DNA of 64,000 nucleotides from Syngnathus acus (lineage: Eukaryota > Chordata > Actinopteri > Syngnathiformes > Syngnathidae): positions 4,650,001-4,714,000 of the forward strand of contig NC_051099.1 of NCBI RefSeq assembly GCF_901709675.1, in the 5' to 3' direction. Shown here in pieces: positions 12,501 to 27,500 of the stretch. Under the pieces are notes generated by a model that searched no databases, was not told where the DNA came from, and was given only the letters and a program-made list of their open reading frames with translations. The stretch's first letter is position 1, and each line of letters opens with the position of its first letter. The translations under genes were made by a program, and so were the position numbers.

Positions 12501-15500
12501 AGTCGCATATCTTGTCGTTACACTTCACAAAGTATCATATTGCCGCCAAACTCAAGTCTGCAGATTTACATAATTATGAGAAAGGTTGCGTGAGATTAAT
12601 TGGAAATTCAGTAAGAGAGAGCACCCATGACATTACATTCATGTCTGTTGTGATTGAAAAACAACAACAGAAAAACAAAGTCATTGGATTTAAGCCAAAA
12701 TCACTCAAGGTTATTATAACCTCAGGGTTATTACTCTCACCAAAAAGAGACATTGGTGGTGAGCGACGGCAGCTAAGTAACCCGAAACCAACGTGGCCCA
12801 TGTAAAGTCACAACACTGAGGTCAACTTCCTGTTTGCAAAATTGGCACACCACGTTGTCATCAATCCTCCATGGCAGCCCTCTAAAGTCTTATGTCTCAA
12901 TGAGGCACCCCTTTGAGAATATGCTAAATAAGTTCTTTGTAGTTTTCATTTCAAAGCATGAGCTACTACTTCTCACAGTAAGCCACTTTTTTTTTACTAA
13001 ATCAAGTGTTAGAAAATGGCCGGGAAATATCAATTTTATATTTTGAGTGCATTGCCTGGTTGCAAAAAGCAGCTGATTCCGTCAATTATATTCAGATCTA
13101 AAGATCAACATGAAATTAGCCTTGAGAAGTCTTTGGAAGAGAAATATTGCGGTATACCTACAAGGGAATACTATTTTTATGCATGTGCAGTATTTCCATA
13201 AGGCCCCTATGAAAATAGGGAGATATACGGAGGATGTACGTATATATGGTTTGTGGGCAGGTGCCTATCCTGGATTCATGCTGCTTTCATTCTAACCTCC
13301 CTGTGAACGGCTAGATTATTTTTCTTTATATATTTTGGAGCTTCATGACTGGCAGTTGCTATTAGCATTAGCAAAGAAGTCAACTGGATAAAGTTGTTCT
13401 TGTCAATTAGAGTAACATATTCGAAAAGAAGTGTGGCCAAATTCCCATGTGAAGTATTAACTGCATTTGCTTGCAATCAGATAAGGAGAGGTCCTGTAAT
13501 CTGTGATTAGATTTGGGGATCCAAGATCAGAAAGTCCTCCGACTCGGTTTGTTACGGGCCTTTTGATTTGTTTGCATTGAAAACAATGGCGAGATTTTCT
13601 TCTTTATCCCCAGTAGCAGCATTCAAACATATGCTAAAGCCGAAGCACATTAACATATCATGTTAGTCAGTAATGCGAAGAAGCTTCACTTTTCCTACTG
13701 AAGACACACCAAGAAAATAATGCTACTATTTTTTAAGCAATCTATAAAAGCCACAGACTGATCAAGTGATGGGGGGAAATTTCACAATTATATTATATAC
13801 GTATTACTGACAGCCTCGTTGTCTGGAGAGCCTTAATTCAAGGGTATGCTGAACAAAAAGTAAATTGTAAGATGCATTATGATGAGTCAAAATTACATTA
13901 AAAGGAAATATGGTCGTAACTGTCTTTGCATTATTTTTTCCGCGTTATGTTTCTTTCTTCTCTTAAAAGTGTGTCATGAAACGCAAGACTCAGCTGGACA
14001 CAGAAAGGGAAACCTGGAATAGTTCAACAGTCCAGACAAATCTTGCTAAGGCTGTCAAGCCCCACCTTTTCCTCTCAGAAGTAGTGAAAATGGTGATAAA
14101 TGCTTCAGACATTCCACGGTAGATCTCTCTTCCATGAGCAATGCTTTAGGGATCAAATAGCACATTGTTTTGTTGTTTCCCACATACGTAACCCAACGGG
14201 AGTTCCTGGGAACAAAGTCAACCCACTTGGTAAAGTTTCTGTCCAATTCATTGCTTATATCTGATAATATATTTGAATAGAACTAAAAACCCTCCAAAGT
14301 CATTCTACTACGCCAAGGGGAAGATGCAAGATGAAACCAAATGTTATCAAACCAGGATGGAGGCTTAAAGACAAGGTCATTCCTTCTTGGTCATTTCCAA
14401 GTTAAGATCAGCAACTTTCCAAGTAACCGAACTAGGAACTCTCTCAGGCCCGTCAATAACTTCTATTTCTGCTTGTTTCCACACCCAGTAACCTCTTACT
14501 AGGCTTCCCTAAGAGTAATAGCCATTTTTATAGCGCCACAATTGCCACTTTTAATTGCAGACGGCGCTCTGACGTAGGCACCAGACCACCAGCATGGATA
14601 TCATGGTGTGAAATTGCCCAAAGAAGGCGGAAGACTTTCCTCAGTAGACAGAAACAAAGATGAACCCTGAGCTGACCCGCTTAGCCAGCAACAGATTTGC
14701 TGTGTTTGAGTTCCCAATACTTGGCTTCCTGCGCCCGAGGCCCACATAAGATGATATATCATGTTTAGTGTCTGAGAACCGATTGTGCTCAGACCATACT
14801 GCCGAAAACCAGGATATTTTGTATAGAATCATTGTCGTCTAAGCAGCCACACATGGCTATTTCACAACAATGTAGTCAACTATTAACTGGAACTGGGAAC
14901 ATCGGAAGCAAGCACATACCAACAAGGATAAGGTTGTTGTTGCGGTTCTCTGGGGGTCCGACATGATGACATGACAAAATTTGTATGAGTAGAGCGACAT
15001 AATAAATTGTTAAGAGATTATCAATTACCGTATTTTCCGGACTATATACCTAAAAACCTAAAATCTTCTCAAAAGCCAACAGTGCGCCTTATAGTCCGGT
15101 GCGCCTTACATATGGACCAAATTCCTAAATTTAAACTGGCCCGAAGTATTGTGTCATGAAATCAATCATACGTGGCCCGCTAAAGACTATGAATCATGAA
15201 TCAGAAAGACTATGGATCATTATTTTGTGATTATAAAGTAATTTGTTGCGTCTGAAGTTGAAATAAAAAAGATAAAATGGAGAATGATTTGATTTGGATT
15301 AAAAATCTGACATGATGCATTAATGGTGTGCCTTATAGTCCGGTGCGCCTTATATAAGGACAAAGTTTTAAAATGGGCCATTCATTGAAGGTGCGCCTTA
15401 TAGTCCGGTGCGCCTTATAGTCCGGAAAATACGGTAAGCGAGATCTGGCTAGAAGCAAAAACAAGCGTCTGATGGAACTTTTCCATCAAGGCTCAAACAC

Positions 15501-18500
15501 CACCAGAACTCCTAGAAATCTGGTGTTCAGTCCTCCTTCATATGCATAATTCCCACCTTTCATCCTTTTGATCAAAACCATACACCATGACGTAAGCCCT
15601 CAAACAAGTCGATTTCATGAATCTTCCAACGGGGTGCCATCAGGTTTTAACTCTTGCTGAAAGTTTCGTTTGACCCTCTGATAGAAGGCACATGGGACTG
15701 CCTTGAGGAGGTATTAAAAAAAGTAACTCCCAGACATTAAATCTTAAGCAAGAAAATTAGCTTGGATAAATCAAAAGACAAATCTTTTCCATTTGATAAA
15801 CAACAACATTAATAAAGCAAAACTGAATACACAAGGATGATGGTTCAAAGGAATCTTGTCGAAAATGAGATCCAGACAAACTCACAGACTCAGCAGATCG
15901 TTTTCACCTCTATCCATAAAACCAATACAGATTCAAACTTGGGTCATTCGAAAACAGATGTCGACCATCATCTGTTACACAGGTGGGTCCACATGTGGGG
16001 ATCACCATAACTTAATACCGTAACATTATGTGTGGAGCAACAGCGACATATTTTGTTAGTACCATTGTTGTGTACAATGTAAACACAGATTATTTTTATT
16101 TATTTTTTTACTGCGTTAGAACTCAAGACAGCTAAAATATGTAGACAGTAGCTACGTCACACAACACAAGAATTTAATTTGATTTTAAAAAGGTTTACTT
16201 AACTTTTTGACTGGATTATGTTGTTGTTAATTCATATCTCCTATTTTATTTAAGTACTGTGTTTTCCAGACTATAAGGCGCACCTAAAAATCTAGAATTT
16301 TCTCAAAAGCCAACAGTGCGCCTTATAGTCCGGTGCGCCTTATATATGGACCAAATTCCTAAATTTAAACTGGCCCGAAGCATTGTGTCATGAAATCAAT
16401 CATAAGTGGCCCGCTGAAGACTATGAATCATGAACAAAAGAACTATGGATCATTATTTTGTGATTATAAAGTAATTTGTTGCGTCTGAAGTTGAAATTGA
16501 AAATTTGAGATTAAAAATCTGACATGATGCATTAATGGTGCGCCTTATAGTCCGGTGTGCCTTATATAAGGACAAAGTTTTAAAATGGGCCATTCATTGA
16601 AGGTGCGCCTTATAGTCCGGTGCGCCTTATCGTCCGGAAAATACGGTACTGTGAAGTCCCATCTTTGTCAGTCAATTAATCAAAATATTATATACAATAT
16701 ACTGTACGGATAGTTTTTTATGTAACTGGACGTGTGTTGATATTTCACCTGAGCAATGTTCTTGTTGAGCAAGTAGACACCATATTCAAAATGAAACCGC
16801 TCTCCTCGGGGGTACAAAGGGAATCTGTGAATGAGAGGAAAAAAAACCCAAAAACATTTCAACAATTTCTCAGCTGATTTATTGTCTGCAAAAAAAACCT
16901 GACACCTTCAAACAAGACAATTTTGAATTTACTATAACCAACCATTTGGCATTTCACAAGGTAGGCTAATTCAGCATTACAGGATTGTTGCTCGTTTGTA
17001 TTGCTTGCTAATTTTTTTACTATGAAGGATTCAAAAGTATGTTGATCTTTGGTGGTGCAGTCGTCCAATAATTCATGTGAAAGTTTCACTTCTTATAGCC
17101 AGCAGCGTTTACAATGGAGAACCTTTGCAGATGTTTGAAGAAGCTGGCTCTGCATACATGAGCCCATTGCATTAATGCTACCCCATACCCCGGCTAAACT
17201 GAAAAATCAAACCGAAAATGGAAGAGTCCAAACAACTTGATCATTCCAACCATTTCCAACAAATAGAAGCTTTCCTATCCATATAGTGGGGAAATCCCAT
17301 TGGTGCCAACCAGATGTTTCAACCAGGCTGCACAAAGGGTGCCTCTGAAGAATATGCTGACGTTCAAAGATGGAAAACTTTGCTACCGGGAATTAAAAGT
17401 TGCAGATCGTATAAAAAAAGAAGACCTGCAAGATGCAACTATGCAATTATATTTCTGACTGACCAACAAGTCTTCATATAAGGAAGCAGTGTCTTCCCTC
17501 AGGGTTAAGGTCTTTTGTTAATCAATGTGAGAGCAAATGGTGGGTCTTTTCCCCCTTTTTACTACGACCTGCAAGTGCCCCAGGCACTCGAAGAGTAATA
17601 AGTGGGACTTTAATAGACTCCTCTGTCTGTTATGAGATCACCCTAATAGCATAGCTAACGAGGATTCAGACCATCCCGCTTGGTACTCAATTCATTTCTT
17701 CCACACCATTTTAAAACTTCTGATGAAAGCGTATTAACTCTCAAAACATTGCGATTTCACTCAAATAAAATAATTATTACTATGAAGAAACATGAGTAGA
17801 TTTAAAAAAAAAAAAAAAAAAAGCTATGTAACATTCACAATCACTGAATGAGAGCATACTTTGTTACTACAGTTGGAACGTGCATGGGAGAAATGAAAGG
17901 GAGAGTACAGAGCGGAAATGGAAGACTTTTAATCACAGGGCCAGTGGCAGCTGCATACACAAAAGCTGTCTTCTACATTAAACACGCTTAAATTAATGAC
18001 AGTTCTGGAGGAATATTCAGAGTGGGAGGTGGGGGCAGGGTGATATTTGTTCAAAGGATGCCGTGTAAATTCAACAGAGAAAATAGAAAACGAACAATTT
18101 GTTTGTTCGTTAGAGTTGAGGACAAACGCGACTCGTCAAACGGAATATGACCAGATTGTATTTTCATTTTTGCACACAGTCTCGCTTAAAATTACTTTTG
18201 GCGTTGTGGTTCTGGATTCGTACGGATCTCCCAGCCCTTGGGCAATGAGCACTTTTCTTTTTCTATGATTTCACAAATTCTTCTCGTTGACCCCTATTAC
18301 TCTTATCTCTCAATAGTAACATAAATAATATAAATAATTAGAACGATTCCCTTTCTATGTGACGCTAGATCTATGCAATGTCTGCGTTTGCTGTTTAAAT
18401 GGCCGGGCACTGTTCTCAATCAAACTCCAAACATCTGGATCGCATCTTTCCAGATCACCCCCAAGCTTTAGCTGGGCTCTGCGCTCGTACAAAAAAATGT

Positions 18501-21500
18501 GGCCGTTAAGGTCCGCTAACTTCAGAAGATCAGCCCGAGTGCCAGACAGTCAATTTTCACATCTTATTTTCATACAATTGAAGAGTACCTTCAAACGGTG
18601 GTCCGCTCCAAAATGCCGGAGGACAACAATATTGGATTCAAGACTCTACTTCAGACATGTTTCTACTATATGAAGGCAACATTACTCTCAGAAGTCATCT
18701 AAAATAGCAAAAGAAATCAAATAACGGGTTCCTTATCGAGTACACGCCTGCAAAAGACTGACTGCTTGCTAATCCTGCCACACTTTGAGAATCCAATCTC
18801 ATGCCACCTCACTTATCTCAATCGCCCGGCCCTTTCCGACACTTTAAGCACCTGCTTTTTTTTTTTACATTGTTAGAGCTGGCTAGGTGCTTTCCGTCTG
18901 CCCACACATCATTTTGCAGTGAGAGCACGCCCCGTGAGGGGCCCCTGGGGTCAAAAACGCATACAGAGGGGGTGTGGAACTTTCCTGTAGCATTGACCCT
19001 ATTCCTGCACACCATAGGGCACTCGTGGATTGTTGTGTCTGTCAAGCAGACGGCCTACAAGTTTATTTTTTGATGCCGGATCCTGGTGTGAATATCCTGC
19101 ATGGAGGAATTGGAAATGCATACAGTGAAGCGAGGGCCTCCCCCCATGTCACATGGGAGTTTAAAACAACTGATTCTCTCCAGCTGTTGTCATGAGCTAA
19201 TCATAAATACTGTGATGCTCGTTCAATCATGAGCTCTGATAATGTCTCATTTTTCTCACACACTTACTCCCAACTGTTTGTCTTATTACGGATGACAGAT
19301 GTGGATGGAGAAGTGTCAACGGTTATCTATAAGGATTTAATTACCGTATTTTCCGGACTATAAGGCGCACCGAAAAACCTACAATTTTCTCAAAAGCCGA
19401 CAGTGCGCCTTATATATGGACCAAATTCCTAAATTTAAACTGGCCCGAAGCATTGTGTCATGAAATCAATCATAAGTGGCCCGCTGAAGACTATGAATCA
19501 TAAATCAAAAAGACTATGGATCATTATTTTGTGATTATAAAGTAATTTGTTGCGTCTGAAGTTGAAATAAAAAAGATAAAATGGAGAATGATTTGATTTG
19601 GATTAAAAATCTGACATGATGCATTAATGGTGCGCCTTATAGTCTGGTGGGCCTTATATAAGGACAAAGTTTTAAAATGGGCCATTCATTAAAGGTGCGC
19701 CTTATAGTCCGGTGCGCCTTATAGTCCGGAAAATACGGTAATATAAAATATTTTGGGGGGTACTTTTATATTGAAAACAGGCAAATGTGTAACCTGTACT
19801 TAAATTATATATTGTTAATAAAATTCATGTGTAGTTCAGGAGCATGGTGTGATAAACAAAAGGGTGCATTCATACAAGGGGAACTCCTACTCGTAAATTG
19901 TAAACGTTCACTTACTGAAAGGATTTAAAAAAAAAAAAAAAAAAGTCAGTACAGACACATGAAAATGTTCTTCCCGGAGGGTAAAGTATTGTGTATAATA
20001 TTCGTTGCCTAATGGTTGGTTACTAGAGCAAAACAAGTATAAATAATAATTTAAATATGTGTATGAGGACCTTTATAACTTCCATTTTGACTGCAAGCTC
20101 TTTTTCTTTTTTAAACACAAAATGATTTTGAATGAAGTGGTGATCTTCCATAAAAGGTAAATTCTTTCATCTACTTACTCTCTCTCCTTTTCAGTAAGTC
20201 TGTCAGTGATTGTATCTCTGATGGAGGAGCGTGAACCCTTGTGGATGACCGGATACCTAAGAGGGATCTGCAGGAAGCACGAGATCATCAGGACCAAGTG
20301 TGCCGTATAGCCCAGAGCAACTGCCAAACTCCCATCGTCCTTTGCTGCAGGAAAAGCACAGGGGCAAAAAAAAAAATAGTGAATCGAAAAATGCATTCAA
20401 TTGAGATGCTTTCTATAGAAAAATATAGAAAAAATAAAAAAATACTGAAAATAAATTGCTTTGCTTTAAGAGCCACCCTCAAAAAGTCTCATTCGAGTGC
20501 TTTCATGGAATGCTAAACATTAAGATGAATATTGGGTCAGCTGACAGACAATTAGCCATGGGCAAACCTTAAGGGTGCAACAAGAGACTGACTGACCTTG
20601 TCAAGGTGAGTTAACAAAGAAAGCTTAGTTGAATGTTCGGAAGTGATGTGCCTTCATGCAGAATGGCTGTGACGGCCAGCCGGATTGACCCTGACCCTGG
20701 GTTCTAACTTGGAACATCCACCCCCGTAGGCCAGTATAAACTGGCTAACAATTCTGGACTTGATGTGGCTCTCTCTGGGGCAGACCTCACACATTTGGGG
20801 TCAAGAGGTAAAATGGAGTTCAATGCATCTTCATGCATGTTGCAAGAATTCTGCAAGGCTTATCAAATTGGACGAAATTACTGACAAAGAATAAAGAGGA
20901 TAATTGACGATTAATTAGCCACTAAATAATAAAAAATATTTTTTTAACAGTCTGAAGAATATTAAACGAAGGTCCTAAACTTCTCTTTCAATGCCAGCAG
21001 ATGAATTTGTGAACAAGTGTGACCACAAATGACAAATTACAATTTCTGCTAATACACAAATGTGCTTCTTCTTCTTTTTTTTTTTTTTTTTATAAAGTTT
21101 TGCAATTTATCTGTTTGCCAACCATAATCTTTCATTTGACTCCAAAGTCTTCATTGCAGATAAGACGACCGTTTCTACCCCGCCTCTAACTCACTGTGTA
21201 ATGCTCACTACTGCCACCTATAGCTCAGTGAATAGACAGACGACTAAGTTTCTCGTTGAAGGATACAATTAAGCATATCAAAGCTGCATATCAACAGCTG
21301 AACGTTTTTTTGCCGTGTGCTTTAAAGATTAATGTCTGTCGGACAGTCAGTCGAAATTATTACATCTTGAATAATGCTGCCTGCATATTATATATATCTA
21401 CATTAAAGTCTGCATGGTAGCCAAAATAAAATATTTGTTCAGCATGCCTTGCTGCAGCTCATCCAAGTGAAACCATGAAACACATGCTGGTAGACAATAA

Positions 21501-24500
21501 ATTACCTTGAAAGTCTTCCGAATTTGGCAGCTTCACTCCGCAGATAACATAATCTGACGGGTTTGTCTGTGGAATGAAATAACAATTTGATTTTAAAAGA
21601 CAATTACCAGGTCTGCGATATTTCAAGTATTACAATTATATTAAAATGGAAGTTCCTTAACACAAAGCATGGAAGAATATATTTGCAGTAGTGGAAAACA
21701 AAAAAGGGTAGCGTAACCATGCGAGATGTTTTGTTGTCTGTAAATTGTGACGACCGCACTTTTTGAGCTTTGTGCACTCACCGCATCGATGGGATAAATG
21801 TAGGAAAGCTCCGAGAGAAGCTGGCGGCAGCGAAACGTGAGTTGAGCATTGAACTTCAGGAACTGCTCTCTGGGGAGATAGCAACCCACATAGGGACAAT
21901 TTCTTAATTGAAAGTATTAATGCAATTTAAATAGAGATACTGCAACTCTGTTTAATATGCATGCAGTTATAGGAAGAATACAGTGTCGTGGTTTCATCTG
22001 AAATCACTCAAACTGTCCAATGGGCTTTGCCTTATCTAATCATTTAAGCCAAGATGCATGACCTTCACAAATCACTGTCCGTGAACATGCAAGCATGTTT
22101 CCCCACATACGTGCTTGTCAAGTCTGCTCTTTCAAGCTTTCAGTAGAGTTTGTTCAAAAACTAACATGGCAAAAATCTTGTAAGAACTTTTTTTTGTATT
22201 ACAAATAGATATGCAGTCACATTTGTTTAAATTAAAGAGAAATAATTCTACCCCATATTGAGATCTTAATTGCGCTTTCAAAAAATGTGAACGGCTTCCA
22301 AATAAAACTCACTTTTGTTCCGAGCATACACTTTTTTTTTTCTGCAGTGGAGAATTAAAACACCCAAGTGTGATGTGGTAAGAATAATCTATAATGACAT
22401 TTTTATTTGAAAGTAAAATGCACTGGCAAGAAGACACAGGGCCTCCAGGTTGTGTGTGTGTGCGATTTTCAACATCCATTTAAATTTGACAATCAATTAA
22501 ATATGAACAACATGTACCGACTGTAGGTCCAACAAATTGATATTAGGCAGATGTAGTTAGTGTTGATGTTAATTTCATGTTTTCTGGCCTTGCCGAGGCT
22601 CTGCTTGACCACCTGGTACTTCTCAAAGGAGCAAAACTGTATCCAAAGCAGACAGCGCTCGCACATATATCCCCAGGCCAATTCAAACAATCCAAGACAA
22701 ATTTTTTTTAACAACATGCAAACTCTCAATTGAGAACAAATGTGAAATTCCCAATACAAAAACACCTCTTTGTCTAGCAGTTGGTATGTTGCAGCCTCCA
22801 TAATATTAAGTTGATAGGAAATATAATACAAATTGTCTTCTGAAAATTAAATAACAGGTACACACATACCTCTTGGCCGTACATTCCTTATGCAGCATGG
22901 TTAAGGATTCTTTTTCCTCCTTCAGACTTTGGTGTTGAGAAGAATACACTTCCTCTAAGAAACAATATAAAGAGAAAAAAATGTCTCGCCTTTATTGCCA
23001 TTGTATGGCGCAGACACCATTTCAGTGAATTCAAATAATAACAAATATTGTAACGTATTGCAGTGTAACAGTTGCAAACTTGTATGAGCAAAATGCAAAA
23101 AAGAAAAAAAAGAAATGATTGCAGTTTTTATAACAGGGTCATCTCACCTGGAACTAAGCTTGCGCAATAACGTTCTAAAGCAGAAGCAGACTTTTACCAC
23201 GAAACTAGCACCCAGGGCCATTCTGCTCTACGTTGAGCTCAAACTCCCGCAGGAACAGAGGTGGGGGAAGAGAAAAAAAGAAAAAGAAAAGCAGTTCTTC
23301 TTCAAAGAGACACAGATCAGACAGGCCGTATCTCTTATTGCACTGTTGCTTTCATGTAATTCCCAGCACTGCCAATCTCTTCTTCCATCTAGTCACCAAC
23401 CTTACTGGCACGAAAAGATAAAACATGCGTGCTGTACTCTAAATACTAGATGTGTCATTTGTATTTTTTTTTTATTTTAAATAAATGGTAGTTAGGATCC
23501 AAACTTGACTGTGAATATTTAATGAAAAAAGGCTGTGCCAGCTGCTGTTGAAATGATCATCATGATCATAAATCAATCAGGAAGTGCAGTAAAATCTCTT
23601 TAATACGACTTTTTGAAAAACTATACGTACTGCAGTGTTTCGCAGTGAGGCCTGAACTCTGCGACCTCTGCAGTAGGCAAGGTGTGGACGTACATCTGCT
23701 GCCGTTCATTCGGACGTCACGGGTGCAATTTCTAGTTTGTGCGGCAATATTCAACAACTGCTGGCCCCGAACCCGAAGAAAAAGAAAAAAGGCTGAGTTC
23801 GGAAGTGTATCCAACGTAAATTCTGATGCCCAACATCTTCAGTCCACTCAGCCTCTGATAGAAGAACCCGAATGGTTTTTGGCTTTAAGAAAAGACCATT
23901 TCTGATTTCTTGGTTTTAATACTGCTACTTGACAAAATTATAACAAACACTTTAAATACCACACAACAATCATTTATTGGCCTAATTTATGTTGAAGAAA
24001 GGAAATTAGAGGCGTGTGACCCCAAACAAACGCAAGTTCCTGCATTTTAAATTCCCATATGTGAAAAGGAAGGAACGATTCTCTCTCTCTCACGTAAGCT
24101 TTCTATAATGATTTTTTTTTGGTGAGCAAAATATGCAGTGGACCTCATACATTGGCAGAAGTCTGAAAGTCAAGTAAATGATCAGGAGTCTGTTTCAGCA
24201 AGTGGATTACCAGGCCAACGAGTGGGCTGTTAAAACTGTCAGGCTAATACAAACTGCTCAAGTTTTGAGTTTATTATGCTAACAATGTCGAAAATCAAAA
24301 AAAAAAAAAAGAGGGATCACATTTAACAAGCATCAGCGAATCCGCAGCAATGTATGCTCACTAAAACACTCAACTCATCTTTATCTGCTACTGTAGTTCT
24401 CATGCAGGCATGCAACACACACACGCATGCAGAATCTTTCGATGTTTGGGTTTTCCAGGACATTTGATTTGAAAGAGGCCAGCTTTCTGGGCATTAGAAT

Positions 24501-27500
24501 TATTTGCTAATGGGCCCTTTAGCGACGGAAAAAATGTGAAGACCACACGGCCAGGTACGGATGAGATTACGGTGAGGTTAACAATCCAGTCTGGATGCTC
24601 GCTAGGGATTTAGCTCATCGCGCTAACAACGTGTAAAACTGTCCATAAAACGCACAAATCTGAATCTAATTAGCCTTGTAATGTGTAATTGTGATTTACA
24701 AATTAAACACGTGGTTTTATTAATTACACAAAATCGATTGTACCAAACTTGGTGAATGTCAAGGTTTTTATTTGATGATTACGAAACGTTGGATGATCAG
24801 ATAATTTTGCGCAATTCTTTAAATATTTAAACATTATTTTCACACTGATTTATGAGCAGATTTTCCCTTCGTCTCCTCGTTTCTTTACTGTCCAGTCAAA
24901 GATAAACCACGAATGAGATGAAAGCGTTGAGCTCTCATGGCTGTAAACAAAGCGATAACGATAAAGAAAGAAAAAAAAAGGGTTAACGACGAGGATGTTA
25001 AGTGCAAAGGAGAATTCTTGCTTAACTCCTCAGAGTGAATTTTTGTCTTTGTCTTTCTTAAAGAATTTTTTTGCATATATATAGAGACGTCACAGTCGTT
25101 CAAAACAAACTAGGCAAAAGTACACCTGTGTAGGAAATGAACAGGAACCACGCTGACATATTTAATAGTGGTTGTAAAATCCAAGCTTGAGCGCTGCAAG
25201 CGATTCCCCAAAGACACACCAACCCAAAATACCTGTGTACACCTGCACAAGTATTTCGGTTGTGCTCACCAAATGAGGCCTTCCATCCCAAATAAACATC
25301 AACAATGTCTGTAAAGCACTTTTTAGCTTGTATAACATCAATATAAAAAATTGCAGACATGGCAGGGTTGAGTCGCCCCTGGCACAGAATGCCTAAATCA
25401 CAGGTATGAAAGGATATATTAGATTAAATATATAAAATGGGTTTTCACATTCCTTTCATTTTTTGGTGCGTCTGACTCGAGCTTGACTTTTGAATTGAAT
25501 TTTTATTTACAGCCTGAGAAGACATTTTTTCATTGCTATTTGGGAACATTTGAAAACATCTTACCTTTCTTCTGAAGCTGTGCCATGTCCTTCTGCCGCA
25601 CGTCTATTTCTCGACCGAGGGCCTTCCTCTGCCGCTGCAGTTCGCTATGAAGAACAGCTAAACGCAGCTGCATGCACTCCCGCTCTTTTTTCTGCACAGA
25701 GCAAAAGCAGCATAAAGAATGGATGACAGCAATTTGTGTATTTAAAACCTTGCTGTCCTTGACTGGCAAGCTATGTGACCTGCATGTATCATGGTTAAAT
25801 TGCCTGTCACATCCATAGTCAAGTAAAGGACCTCATCTCCCCCTTGTGTAATTAAATGTGCATTGCAGAGACAGGAAACAGGCGGATGTGATTTAACGCG
25901 TTCCCCGAATCCAAACACAAAAAATGTTAAGTTGATGCGCTCAAATTTATGACTCAAGCGCAATGCAATGTATTTTTTTTAACTTCAAAAGTACTTTATT
26001 TCATACAAGCCATGATGGAACTAGGCACTCCCGCTGATTTAAATTCTAAGATGTCACATAAAATCATTTTATTATTTTCTCTTTTTTTTTTTTTTTTTAG
26101 ATATAGACTGACGTGCAAGCAATGTTGGGATGAAAGACTGGAGCTTGTTTTTGATCCACTTGCCAAACCAGGCTATAACCCCCACACATCTACTCAGATA
26201 GGGATCTGATCGGACAAAGATTACGCTTCTTCCTCAGAAATGCGGCAAACGTGACAGTTACGAGGAAAAAAAAAAAAAAAAATGCAGAGAAAAGACTGAT
26301 AGAGCCTCCATCCTGAAATATGTGTAGGACACAATGTTTGTTAGTTACCGTCATCGAGCAGCCGAGTTGACGGGTCACGCACAAAACAGTACTGGTGCCT
26401 GTGATTCCTACTGAACATCAAACAGTAATGGGTCAGCTGTGTAAATACACAGCGGGCGTGTTATAACCCAAGAGATTAATGGCAGAGGGTGGGTGATGAG
26501 GTGAAAGGGCCATGCGCTGAAGGTTGGTGGCCGCCACTCGGTCCGACTTTGATCTGGGGCTCTTTCTATGATGCCCATATGAAGCTCTACAAAGCAAAGT
26601 GTGGGGGGGAGAACCTTAGAAGAGCAACACAATGCTGCACTCATTCCAAGCTGGTGGGCTTTGACCAAACGGTAGAAAACAAGGATTATGTGATTTATTA
26701 GCTGATGTGAGCTTGAATGGGGTTTGAAGGAATGTTTTCAATAAGCAGGAAATATCAGAGACAAGACTGTGAAAGGGCATCTTTGTGACAAAAGATTGGG
26801 GCCTCCGTGTTGTGGCGCGGCTAAGCAGAGCCATTGTGTGCTACAGCTTTAATAAGTACGAGAAAGGAAAAGGGAAAATAATGGGTGTGATTAAAAGAAC
26901 TGTCGACGGAGAAATTCGAAGCATTTCGTTTCTGAAAAGAAAACAACAGTATCATACGAGTCGTGTACCTTAAAGCTCCCCACTTTAAGCCGTGACTTCA
27001 TCCCGCAGCTTCCTGCGTCTTAAACAATGATATGGCTCATTTGCCAGATTTCTATGGAATGTTCCATTGTTGTTTCGACTTAGGTACTTTTTAACCCGTT
27101 TTGAAGCGGTAACTGTAAAATGGACACCTCAGGAATAATTGAATACGCTTTTAGTATATACACCTCATCGTTATGGCCCCACTCATGATGTGATCGTCAT
27201 AAGATATGCTCACTATAAAAATTCTCCATCATTTAATCACCCTGTCTTAGGTATATAGCCCCTTTAGAAGGTCATCAAGATGGGGATGGGGGGGTGTACC
27301 GTATTTTCCGGACTATAAGGCGCACCTAAAAACCTAAAATTTTCTCAAAGGCCGACAGTGCGCCTTATAGTCCGGTGCGCCTTATATATGGACCAAATTC
27401 CTACATTTAAACTGGCCCGAAGCATTGTGTCATGAAATCAATCATACGTGGCCCGCTGAAGACTATGAATCATGAATCAAAAAGACTATGGATCATTATT

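Larger units (their letters stand above)
9779..16748 (-). other. UVRAG intron 13-14 (largest)
   Basis: Nearly 7 kb intron holding element copies 2, 3 and 4 and a T tract near 12220-12237. No nested gene recognised on either strand. Confidence 0.85.

Noticed and set aside
12512-12805. Plus-strand 97-residue open frame in a UVRAG intron
   Set aside because: Overlaps an equally long frame on the other strand in A+T-rich DNA; no homology recognised.
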